Shown piece after piece: positions 25,701-35,360 of a stretch of DNA of 64,000 bases. Positions within the stretch are counted from its first letter, which is position 1. Every line of letters starts with the position of its first letter. A model generated the notes under the pieces. The model saw nothing but the letters and a program-made list of their open reading frames with translations, ran no database searches and had not been told where the DNA came from. The position numbers and the translations under genes were made by a program. Source of the DNA: Parelaphostrongylus tenuis (lineage: Eukaryota; Nematoda; Chromadorea; Rhabditida; Metastrongylidae); assembly GCA_019055375.1 (NCBI GenBank), contig JAHQIW010000404.1:1-64000 (forward strand). Reading direction: 5' to 3'.

Positions 25701-28700
25701 CGAATGTTGTTGTATTTGTCTTGAAGTGGGCGGTTTGCCTGATTTGTATGTAGGCCGATGTTAATGCCACAGATATGTACCTGATATTAAATAGTCAAAC
25801 TTATAAAGGCCGCATGGTAAATAGAGACTGTTCTGCAGAAAAGTTTCTATACCCCCACCTTGGGATGTTTTCTGAGGCAGCCTGACACAAACGCGAAACC
25901 ACGAGCATAGACGCGCTCCGATAATCAAAATAATAGAACTAGAGACCAGTTTTCTCTATAAGCAGCCTGGGTTCGATCACCGGCCGATGTGCCAATTGTA
26001 GTGAAGCAGGCGGCCGTATCGCAGGTGAAAGTCGTAGTTTTGATTGCCAAATGAGCGTTGAAGGCTGAATACCACATCAGCGTCGATGCCATCGACTGCT
26101 TGCCAGAAAAGCATCGGAGGTTGAATGATCTGGTACCGGGAACAGCTCGATACATGCAGTAGAGGCAAAGTCGCAGTACCCTGTGGGCAAGGTTGATGTG
26201 TTATCGTTGGGATATCGCCATTTTGTAAGCCCTTGGCGGTATCCCGGTAATAAGACGATTGCGAATCGATAATCAAGTTTAGAACATTGCCTTTCGTTCG
26301 GTTCTGGCGATATCCCTAAGGTATGAGAATACGTTATAATCACTTAGGATTTATACAAAATATAGAATATTTGTAGAAATTACCGTGTTGTATATGAAAG
26401 GCCGACTTTGTCTACATTGTATTCATTCGATAGCTCAAATCTCGATGATTTTGATGCTTCATATAGTTTCCAGAAAGCTCACATAGTGTGTTGTTAGTGC
26501 GAAAAGAAGGCTACTTTTCGCACTTGGGATAGTCAAGCGGTTTCTTGAACATCATAGCGGCTCTATTTGTCAATATGAAACAGAGATAGTTTATGTTTAG
26601 AGGACGATAGAAGATAATCTCTTCTGCAATTGTCATGTGCGGAAAACCTGAGAATTTTTCTCGAAACACTGACAAATTTCCAAAGTATATAGCAAAAATC
26701 GCGTTCTTCTTGAATGACGCTATGCGCAGATATTTCAACTATCGCCTCGAGAGGTCGCGTCTTTCTATAAACGCTTGAGTTTCGTCATTTATAAAGAAAT
26801 TTTCTCTCCGTATGGAAATAATTTGCAGGTTTTTTGTTTCAAAAGTAGAGGAGACTTTGACCTATCGTTCTTTCAGGTGCAAACTTTTTTTGTTCCACAA
26901 TATCAAATAAACCCGCTATGGAGTTCAAGCGACCAATAAGCTACTCCAAGTGCGAAATGTGGTCTCATTTTTGCTCGAATAGCACTATATGTGAATTTTT
27001 GAAAATCAAGCTTTAGCATGAAAATTGTTGAGATTTGAGCTATCGAATGACTATTATAGTTTCAGCAGAAAGCAATCCGCACACCCCAACCGAGCAATTG
27101 AGTGTAAGCCATAATATCTTTTTCGCTGCGGCAACGCAATAAGGAACGTTTTTTACAAGCCAAACACATTATTGAAATTACCGAGATTTGAGCTTTCTAG
27201 GAATTTTTCGAAAATTCTATGGAAAAAGCTTTTTTTAGTGAGTTAAGCCTCCAGAAAGTCGTCTTTTCAAATTTGGACAGTTTCGTCCCGAAAAGGATAG
27301 TCTCTCAATTTAACTTAGGTGTTCTAGAGGTGTCATTTTAATCTACCTAGTTCTTTTGGAAGTTTTCGAGTTGTTATGTATATATCCACAGTACCTTAGG
27401 TCTTCAGGCGATCATCCTAAAGGCGGCGTCTTCATTACTGTTATGGAACTTTGAACCTAGTGTTATACTGGGCGATCATTTAAGTTTTCTGGCCAGATGC
27501 AAAACTGATTTTGCGAGTAACATTTTCATATAGTTCAAATTACTACGAACTTGTTACCACTTAATTCTCTTCGTAGTTCAAAGAGTAATTCACTGTTTTC
27601 TTGATTAATAAGCACGAGATTGTTGATAACAGGTTCAGTTATCAAGCATTTCCATGATTTCGAGAGATAAACGTTACACGTCAGGGAGGCAAACAGGAAA
27701 CGAAATGGAGGAAAAATATGGCAGGGTTTTGTAAAAGCAAAGGACTCTTGTATAGTAGCGTTTGGGACTAAGTGTGGTACAACGTGGCTATGGGCAGAGG
27801 GTAAATTGGTGAACGATGCTGCAGCTAAATCATCAGTGAAATGCGGTTTTAACTTTCACGGAGATTGGATAGCTTTGTGTAATTCATCATTATTTATTTG
27901 AAAAAGCGAAAATGTATCTTATATGCTGTTCTAAGTTTCTGACCAAAGTCCATGTTAGTTGTTCATTTGCTAATGACTGACATCGTTTATCTAGATTTTG
28001 AAGATTGTTTCCTGAGTCAAAGAGTCGTTTTGCGTTCTGTTCGATACTGCATCTTTAGCATATTTCGAAGAAAATTCCTCTTTTTCATGTTTCTTGCACA
28101 TTCTGGGCCGCAAGAAGGATCTTATTATTACGGGTGGATTCAATGTGTATCCTAAAGAAGTCGAAGATTGTATCGATCATCTTCCAGACGTCGAAGAATC
28201 GGCAATCATTGGTATGTTTAGCTTTTGTTAGAGCTGCAAAAAAAAGTTTCTTTAATTTATGTTCCAGGTGTGCCTCATAAAGATCTCGGTGAAGTTGTTG
28301 TTGCTGTAGTGAACAGTAAAAGCTTAGCAAATGAAAAAGGAAGTGAACAAGCAATCATTTCGGCACTCAAGAAAGTCCTCGTTGAATATAAGGTGAGGAT
28401 ATTCTCGTTTCTTTGATACTGAAGTGCATATTTTTTGCCTACCATTCCACTTCTGTGAGCGCTGGCTCAAATCCGCTTTGGACTAATCAAGCCCCATTCT
28501 CCCGGATGAGGCGAATTGCTACTATGTTTTTGTGGGATTGATTTGCTAAATGTTATCACGAAAGCTGCGACTGTCTACGATGAGGATCTGGGAGCAATTA
28601 ACCTTGGCTACCCTAGGGTTACAGGTTGATTTACCTTATCCAACATGTAACAACAAATGTAGAGCCATAAATCATGAAGATTTTGTCGGATTCAAATGCA

Positions 28701-31700
28701 AATTCGGAGACCTTCGTGCATGATGAATACGAGGGAACGAAGTGAATTCAACAACTGTTCGGATTCACCCAGTCTGTGGTGTCGTGTTTATAAAGTGAAA
28801 TATTCGGTCGCTCGATAAGTTTTGACACTAGATCAATAAATACCAAATTTACTAACCAAAAGTAAATGGAATTGGATGATTTTGGTAGCGTTCAATTGCG
28901 TATTTTCTTGCGAACATTTTGGTGGAGCTGGAGGCGATGATACGGTTGCAAAACGGTCGGCTCGGAAAAGCTTCGCAATTTCTGAAATTGGAGAAAACAG
29001 TCTGGAAAACTAGTCGCGCTCTGGCCGTCTACGGGGCTCCATTAATTTTGCGCCTTGCTTTACTAACATTTCCTCCCGCACCCCATTTGTGCATGAATAG
29101 CAAGCGAGTTTGTTCCTGAAACACCGCCATATCAAGGCAAGTATAGGCAAGTTGTGTATCCAAATCACCTGTATCACCTGTCGTCCCGTTGATCGTCGAG
29201 TGACTCGAGCGGGTACCAGCAACTCTTCCATTTTTCCCTATCGCGTGCAAGAGAAGCCCAGTGGGTCCTCCTTGCTCTAGGAATTCGCTGAGCATCATAT
29301 CTTTCTTCCATCGCTTTCGTGAAGAAATCGGACCAACGGGTCAGTGGTCTTCCTTTAGAGCGCTTGACGTCCCGAGGAATCCAGTCGGTAACGGCTCTCG
29401 TCCATCGGTTGTCGTTGAAGCGCATCACGTGTCCGGCCCACCTTATTTTCGATATCCTGGCGTGTAGAACGGCGTCTCTGATTTTCGATCGTTGACGTAG
29501 GTCGGAAGTTCGGATCCTTTGTCTCATTTGCGAAATACGGGATACTCCTAGCATCGACCTTTCGACTGCGCGTTCGATAACGGCAAGTGATCTTTCATCC
29601 TGCTTACGTAGCGACCAGGTTTCTGCTGCATACGTTAGGGCAGGGATAATTGTCGAGTCGAAAAGGTGGGCACGGAATCGGATGTTCTTTGTCCTCTTCA
29701 CTACATCTTCGATGCTCTCAAACGTTCCCCAAGCCGCTCGTTTCCTCCTGCTCAACTCTGGGGCTAGGTCGTTCATCATGTTGATTTCACGACCTAGATA
29801 GATGTAACTGGAGCATTCGGAAATTGTCGTTCCGTTGAGCGTGAATGGGGCATTAGAAACCCATCCGTTCCTCATGAACATTGTTTTCGTTAGATTCAGT
29901 TGAATACCGATCTTTCCACAGGCGTTATCGAAATCAGTCAACATTCGTTCCGCTTGGCTGATGTTTGGTGTTATGAGAACGATATCGTCAGCAAAGCGAA
30001 GATGGTTTAATTGTCGACCGTCAATTTTCACTCCCATTTCGTCCCATTCTAATGTTCGCATGACGTTTTGTAGGGTGGTAGTGAATAGTTTTGGCGATAT
30101 TGTATCGCCTTGTCGAACCCCTCTTCTTACGTCAATGGTGATATTGTTGTAGAATGGAGATATTCTGGTCGTGAAATCTTTATAAAGCTCACGAAGGATC
30201 ATTATGTACCGAGTAGGGACGCCCTGGTTATCCAGAGCCTCTATAACCGCTTCTGTTTCCACTGAATCAAAGGCTTTTTTCAGATCGATAAAAGTGAGAC
30301 AGAGTGGTTGTTTGTACTCTCGCGAAACTTCAATGAGTCTTGTGATCGTGTGGATGTGGTCCATGGTACTAAATCCTTTTCTGAACCCTGCTTGTTCGCA
30401 TGGCTGTCCTTCGTCCAGTGTTCTGTCAATCCTGTTCAGGATGACTCGAGTAAAGAGTTTATAGATAACGGACAGCAAGCAGATTGGGCGATAATTGCCT
30501 ATGTCGTGAAGGTCTCCCTTTTTGAACAACAATACGGTCTTGCTGGTTTTCCATTGAATAGGGACCTTGCATTCTGACAGGTAGCGAGTGAAGAGCCGAG
30601 CCAGGGTGTTGATGAGAACTGGCGGCAGGTTCTTCAGGTGTTCTGGTCTAATCCTGTCTGGACCGGGTGTTGTTCTGTTTTTCACCGACGATATAGCATG
30701 TCGGATTTCGGAAGGAAGGACCGGTGGAACGACATATTCGTCCTCTTTCAATTTATATGACGGTAAGAGAACATGGCTAGCGAAGAGATCCGAGTAGTAC
30801 TGGTGGATGATTTTCTCCATAGCCCTTCTGGAAGCTGTAGGTGTCCCGTCAGGGTATCGGAGTGCAATCATCTTGGTCTTATAGTTGGCGAAGCCTCGCT
30901 GGGCTTTGCGAATGCTCTGCCCAGCTTCTGCAGCTTCTGCCATAACTGCTGCTCTTCTCCCTTTAAGGTCTTCTTTTATCGCTTCTCTGCATCGTTTTGC
31001 AAGTTCGGACGTAAGGTTTCGGTTGCCTGCGGCTCGTGCGATTCCACGTTGACGTATCAGCTCGAGTGTCTGCGGAGACAAGCGTCTCTTTGTGACCTTA
31101 GGACTTTCGGCTTTTTTAGCGCCAACGTGAAGATATTCAACGAGTCGATCGTATTCTTCGTCGATGTTGTCGACAACGGTATCTTCCCAAGAGCCGACTA
31201 ATGATTTGAATACATCCCATTTTATGGTAGTTCTGGGACTTCGTTGTTTGAATTTAGCGGCTTTCTCTCCTCTCCTCGAAAATCGGAACGTTGCGCGAAG
31301 GAGGCGATGGTCTGATCCCGTGTAGAACTTGGGAACAACAGCGACGTCGGTCAGGCAAAACCTTCGATTTACTATGATGTGATCTATTTCGTTATGGTAC
31401 TCTCCATTGGGAGACTCCCACGTCCATCGCTGAGAGAGAGGGCTTTTGGAATTGCGAGTTACCATGGATGGTTTGGGTCGTCATGATAAACTCGGATAGC
31501 CTCTCACCCTGTTCATTCCATTCTAGTCCGTGGGTCCCTATGTGACGTTCTTCAGACGTTCTTCTAGGTCCAATTTTTGCGTTAAAATCTCCGACAATGA
31601 CCTTGAAGAATGTATGATCTTCTCTGAAGAATTTTTCGAGGTCCATATAGAACGCTTCGACTTCGTCTTCGTCATAGCTTGATGTTGGTGCGTAAGCAAC

Positions 31701-34294
31701 GAAGATGGTCAAAGCCGGCATAGAACCACATCGTTTCAACCGTAATCGTCCGATGCGGGTTGTTAGTTGTTCGAACAACTAACAACCCGTGTATCCAAAT
31801 ATTCGCGGGAAAATACGTAATTTAACGTTGCCTAAACCATGTAGTTTCAATTGCCCCAGAAAATATGGTAGAAAAGACCTCAATAAGGCTACGCGTACTA
31901 GGAACATCGTGAATAATTTCTCTAAAACCATTGTTTTTGAGAAAAAAATTTTAAGGTCTCCCAAATTGACTAGTGCGCTCTCTCTCTACTTCTCCTCCAC
32001 CTACGTATTGGAAAGACCTACATAAAAGTTTTCTGTAGTCCTTCATTATAAAAAGCGTGTTCAAAATTACAAAGTCAGAGAATTGTCGAGTAAAAATGTG
32101 GAAAAGAGCTGAAATGCGTTGCTATGCTGTCGGTCGGTGTGGTTCATACTCGAAAACCAGAGCATTTTCAGAAGGACTGAGTGCTTTTTTAATCAAAATC
32201 AATATGTTGTTGTGTAAGTATCAACGAATTCGCGGTCAAGTTCAAAGAGGCAAGGACTAACTACTTTATATACAATGCATGATCTTCTTTCCGTTAGTAG
32301 GGTGTACTGTAAAGGCCTTCCCGAACGATTAAAAAAATTATAGATAGAATTAGGAAAAAGTGTTACACAACAGCTGAAAAATTTTTTTTTTTTCGAAAGG
32401 GTATGGTTATCTTGTTAGAAAGTAAGAAATTTGTGAGCACATGTGCTTTTTTTTTCTAGTGTCGTTCTTACAGAAATCTCTTCTATACAATTCCATCATT
32501 TAATAATGAAATATCTCATCAGAACTCCAACTTACCATTGGAATTCCCTTATCGACGCGGCTATCGGTGCGTGCGATTTCATGCATTTGGTCCGCAACGT
32601 GTTAAGCAGCATCGTTTCATTCACCTGGGAACGTCTCAACCTGGCCATCCTTACAACTGCAAGATTTGACTCCACTACTAGTGCTAGTACTGTACGGCAT
32701 TCATGAAGAAAAAGACATTTTTGAGCAGCAGTCCAAACATGCGTAATGTTCCTAGACCTTTGAGATGATGAGTTCGAGGAAACGAATTGAATGCTAGAAA
32801 TGCTGCTATCCTCACATTAAAAATGTGGTAGCGGGTTGTGAAATATAAAAACCATCAAAAAATATGGAAGATATATAAGCCTTGCATTTTTTCAATATAG
32901 TAGTTTTGTAACTTATTTTTTTCATATACCTTCGGAAACTCTGCTGAGTAAGTTCACATGAAACTTACGACAGCATTAACAAAGTTGCTTTATTCCATAC
33001 TTTTACTCATACTACCCTGCAATCTCAAGCAATTTCAAGATTATTTCACTTAAACAGAATTGTACACTCTTTACTAGATCAGGGTCATAACTCTCGGGTA
33101 GAGTAATTAAACTAAATTTCCGAAGACAATTATTTTTCATAAGTTGTAAAGTCCATCTTAGTCTTCAATTCGGAGAATGATACTACTAATCTATTGTGGT
33201 TATTCTTAGTCAAACATCGGTGCTGTTTTCTCTATACTCTAAAGGTAAAAATCCATGGAAGGAAAAACCTAGAAAAGCCTCTAGTATTGTTTGCCGACTC
33301 TTGTTGTTTTGTGGTTTATTTACTTCTGTTTTTCATAGAAATTTTTTTTTTCTGTATAAACAAACAAGAAAATGTAATGTTTGCAAAAAAAAAAGAAAAT
33401 GTAAAAAAAGAAATATGATTACTTTGAATCTGTTAAGGTCTTTGCAATAAGTACTTTAGATTTTCTTTCAAAACAGCGTGTGTAGAACAGCTCAATAGAT
33501 TACCATCCATACACAGATTGTTCACTTCTCGGTTTCTGTTGATCTCGAAATACCAGTGTGTTTACTTAGGTGGTCAATAATATTCAAACAGTCAAATAAT
33601 CTGTCACAGCCCAAGAAAATTTATGGCTTGAGAGTTGATAATGATACACCTTAATTATTTTAGGTCGTACCGTGGATTTTAGTTCAATCATTTGCTTAAC
33701 TAGTAGTTATGAATACATAGTTATGTTTGTTTATAATTATGTTATGGATTGTTTGAAGTTATGTTCCATTGTGTTCAAATTTTTATACATCTTTGATTAC
33801 AATCACGTGTTTTAATCATATTAATCATTGAATTTTTTTTTGTAAGAAGATAGCAGCGAGTGAATTGTTAGGCTTTGACGTGTCGGAGACTTCTTTAGGA
33901 TCGAGATTTCAGATGAGAATGTCTGAATTCATTTTCTTCTTGAAAGGAGGTCAAGTATCAACTCTTGTTTTGGCTATAGCATTGATTTTAAACAATTTTT
34001 GGTGCGAAACGTGGTATTATAATAATTAAAGTTTGTGGTATTCGTAAAGTCTTCGATAATTTTAGTGGAAATTTTGTTCTATGTTCAAACTTCTGGTACA
34101 ATTCAATGGTACAGTAGTCAAAAGCATTAGTCAAAATTTTCTAAGATTTGGGTACTTGTAATTGTTTCTAAAATAACCGTTTTCAGATTCCGAGGCGTGT
34201 CATCTTCGTTCCCAGCCTTCCGAGAAATTCGATGGCGAAGATTCAGAAAAATGTGCTACGCGAGCAATTGAGAGATCTCTTCGACGAGAAGTGA
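16763..34294 (+). CDS. malonyl-CoA synthetase (MatB/ACSF3-type), probably mitochondrial
   Basis: An ANL-superfamily ligase that activates malonate with ATP and CoA. In-frame exons are 16763-16870, 17115-17213, 17547-17684, 19268-19454, 21986-22076, 22142-22309, 22394-22545, 22597-22670, 22740-22884, 28059-28211, 28268-28392 and 34187-34294 (TGA), 515 residues in all. The N-terminus ([20 protein letters not shown]) is basic and fits a mitochondrial leader. Motifs are the P-loop YTSGTTGLPKG (split by an intron), [65 protein letters not shown] and [15 protein letters not shown] with the catalytic lysine. The wording around these motifs is closest, from memory, to bacterial MatB. Oddities are an Ala where the final motif normally has Gly (NSMAK), a shortened loop before [10 protein letters not shown], and about ten extra residues before HILGRKKD. 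The start of exon 10 is the least certain edge. The gene may be co-transcribed with MRPL28. Confidence 0.88.
17831..18705. repeat. long-TIR fold-back element, family B copy 3
   Basis: The left end CTGATTAGCAGGAAGCAAAT and the right end TTTGTTCCCTCCTAATCAG are inverted complements. The arms continue through AACCATTCGAAAGCTGAGAC and GCCTCAGCTTTTGAATGG. The element lies in intron 17685-19267 of the malonyl-CoA synthetase gene. Confidence 0.82.
20265..20510 (+). mobile_element. tRNA-derived SINE, family B copy
   Basis: An A-box-like head, GTGTAGCGCAGTGATTAGAG, is followed by the body blocks ATCAAGCCTTTC and GGAGCACTGATTCGAT, and by the tail TGATGAACTCGAGATGCATC and CCCTCAGGGATTGATTAG. The B-box region seems deleted. 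It lies in intron 19455-21985. Confidence 0.65.
20772..21536. repeat. long-TIR fold-back element, family B copy 4
   Basis: Left end TTTTCTGTTATTTAGCGACC and right end TCACCAGATAACAGAAAA are inverted complements. The arms share CTTAAATCTTGACTACTGCG with GCGCGTAAGCGAGAGATTTA. The interior resembles family B copy 1, including a TTTCACGTACGCCACT block and a 5'-AGGGGGAGGGG purine tract near 21140. Confidence 0.82.
22885..28058 (+). other. 5.2-kb intron of the malonyl-CoA synthetase gene
   Basis: No exon of the host gene was found here. It holds a coding-like remnant (25317-25688) and degraded pieces of family B/D-type arms (about 24960-25130 and 26990-27260). A B-box-like GGGTTCGATCACC lies at about 25968. 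From 23000 to 24750 I see nothing but AT-rich sequence. Confidence 0.6.
25317..25688 (+). pseudogene. coding-like remnant with one in-frame stop, unrecognised
   Basis: A single frame stays open from 25317 to 25688 apart from one TAA at 25449-25451. Composition is protein-like: [20 protein letters not shown] before the stop, then [20 protein letters not shown] and later [20 protein letters not shown]. There is no early ATG. It lies in the sense direction inside an intron. It could be a decayed exon, a retrocopy or chance in purine-rich DNA. I do not recognise the family. Confidence 0.3.
29154..29165 (+). repeat. 12-bp target-site duplication, left copy
   Basis: GTGTATCCAAAT, identical to 31789-31800, abuts the LINE 3' end. 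Confidence 0.9.
29174..31465 (-). pseudogene. RTE reverse transcriptase with endonuclease end
   Basis: A 763-codon open frame. It opens with the end of the endonuclease ([11 protein letters not shown] at about residue 50). The reverse-transcriptase domain follows at about 260-520: [50 protein letters not shown] and the catalytic [10 protein letters not shown]. The C-terminal part contains [20 protein letters not shown]. The frame is intact through the whole RT and ends QRDDR just before the element's tail. The upstream part of the same protein is in another frame (31392-31778), so this copy cannot make the full polyprotein. It is classed as a pseudogene although the RT frame itself is open. 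Confidence 0.9.
31392..31787 (-). pseudogene. RTE endonuclease fragment, frameshifted from the RT frame
   Basis: About 130 codons in a different frame from the RT. It includes [33 protein letters not shown] and [20 protein letters not shown], all characteristic of the RTE endonuclease. The shift to the RT frame falls in a CT run near 31432-31445, which looks like a single-base indel. The N-terminal third of the endonuclease is absent because of 5' truncation. Confidence 0.85.
31757..31788. repeat. perfect 32-bp palindrome at the LINE 5' junction
   Basis: The half-site GGGTTGTTAGTTGTTC (31757-31772) is followed immediately by its exact complement (31773-31788). The inner half (31757-31772) is LINE coding sequence; the outer half abuts the target duplication. 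Confidence 0.95.
31789..31800 (+). repeat. 12-bp target-site duplication, right copy
   Basis: GTGTATCCAAAT, identical to 29154-29165. Confidence 0.9.
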
Positions 34295-35208
34295 CATTTC
34301 GGTTTATCCTCGTTTCCTTCAAAAAACTATCCAACTATATCTATCTAACAAAATAAGTCCGATGTGTTCGATCCTCACTCATACGTGGGAGAAGGATCGG
34401 TCGACGTGGATTAGTATCATCTTGTCTTCTTTGCGGCCGTTCGTTCTGCCACATACACTTTTTGTGCTGAAGCGTAAGGAATGTAGTACCCGGCAATGTT
34501 TGATGTGTTTCACGCGTTTGTAGATGTGCTTCCCAGATATGTTGGACGTCGAACCTGAGTAATTGAGCTATTGCAGATACACATATAAAGACAATATAAT
34601 GGCAGAATCAATACGCCTAATGATCTTAATGAATAACTCTAATAACTGACTTTAATGAATAATGGCTTCAAAGAAAAGATATTTCTTAGATACCTCTTTT
34701 ATGCGACCTCTCGTTCCTATCTAATGTTCGCATCCCAGCACATTTTCGGTTTGTTTGCTTGCATCCATTATCCACCATCCACGAATGTCTGCCAAATTTT
34801 TGTTGTGGCTTCGCCGGTTCTTCGAGCTGATTAAGTCGATTCTCCCTGAGCTCTGAGATAGATGGCCTGCAGCGTTCCACCACATCTTTCATTCCATTCG
34901 TTCTTCGCATCAATCTCCGCGAAGGTCTCTTGAGTTCTCACATGTGGGTTTGGCTGTTGTTTGATCGTTGTTGTCTTCTTTATGAATGTCCTTAAGTGCT
35001 GGTCGAGTTGACCCTCGTTGAGTTATAGAATTACTACGCTAGAGTATACTTGCGTGGGATTCAAAGAACTAGTGAGGCTAAGAATAACATGGTGCCAACT
35101 CCCCGGCGCGGAGATATGGAAGACTCAGTGGTTTAAAACTTGTATTCGAACCAACGTCAGGCTCGTAATAAATGGCATCAGCAGCCACCGCACTCACGAG
35201 ACGACTAG

Positions 35209-35360
35209 GCCGCATACTTTAGCATGGTTTCTTCGATGTATAGTAGAGTAGCGAGGTTCAGTGTGTTACGAGCTTTATTTCCTAGCCGCATACTTTGGCA
35301 TGGTTTCTTCAATGTATAGTAAAATAGCGAGGTTCAGTATGTTACGAGCTTTATTTCCTA
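35209..35360 (+). repeat. tandem duplication, two 76-bp units
   Basis: Unit 1 begins GCCGCATACTTTAGCATGG and unit 2 GCCGCATACTTTGGCATGG. Both end TTACGAGCTTTATTTCCTA, with about six substitutions between them. Confidence 0.9.

Larger units (their letters stand above)
29166..31788 (-). mobile_element. RTE-clade non-LTR retrotransposon, 5'-truncated
   Basis: A 2.6-kb insertion flanked by a perfect 12-bp duplication. It reads minus-strand and is antisense to the host gene. It encodes part of an apurinic endonuclease ([11 protein letters not shown]) and a complete reverse transcriptase. The 3' end, on the minus strand, is a short imperfect repeat (CAGGTGATACAGGTG), typical of RTE tails rather than poly(A). 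The 5' part, with the start of the endonuclease, is missing. The 5' junction carries a 32-bp palindrome (31757-31788). Similar copies are abundant in strongylid nematodes, by recall rather than by search. Confidence 0.93.
28805..31880. repeat. family D fold-back copy 3, interrupted by the LINE
   Basis: Left part 28805-29165 starts with GATAAGTTTTGACACTAGAT and contains TACCAAATTTACTAACCAAA, the family D end. The right part from 31801 continues the D-like sequence (AAATACGTAATTTAACG, TTTCAATTGCCCCAG). The LINE lies between them. The right edge is approximate. Confidence 0.6.
28393..34186 (+). other. last intron of the malonyl-CoA synthetase gene, with antisense LINE
   Basis: A 5.8-kb intron between exons 11 and 12. 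It holds a family D fold-back (28805 to about 31880) split by the RTE LINE, then 2.3 kb of AT-rich sequence (31900-34180). In that last part I see only a degraded tail similar to SINE family A near 32770-32820. Confidence 0.7.

Noticed and set aside
25925..26343. Three overlapping minus-strand frames of 76-99 codons
   Set aside because: They overlap in different frames with no motif and no splice support; a nearby B-box-like word suggests repeat sequence.
30204..31201. Plus-strand open frames across the LINE
   Set aside because: They are shadows of the reverse transcriptase on the other strand.
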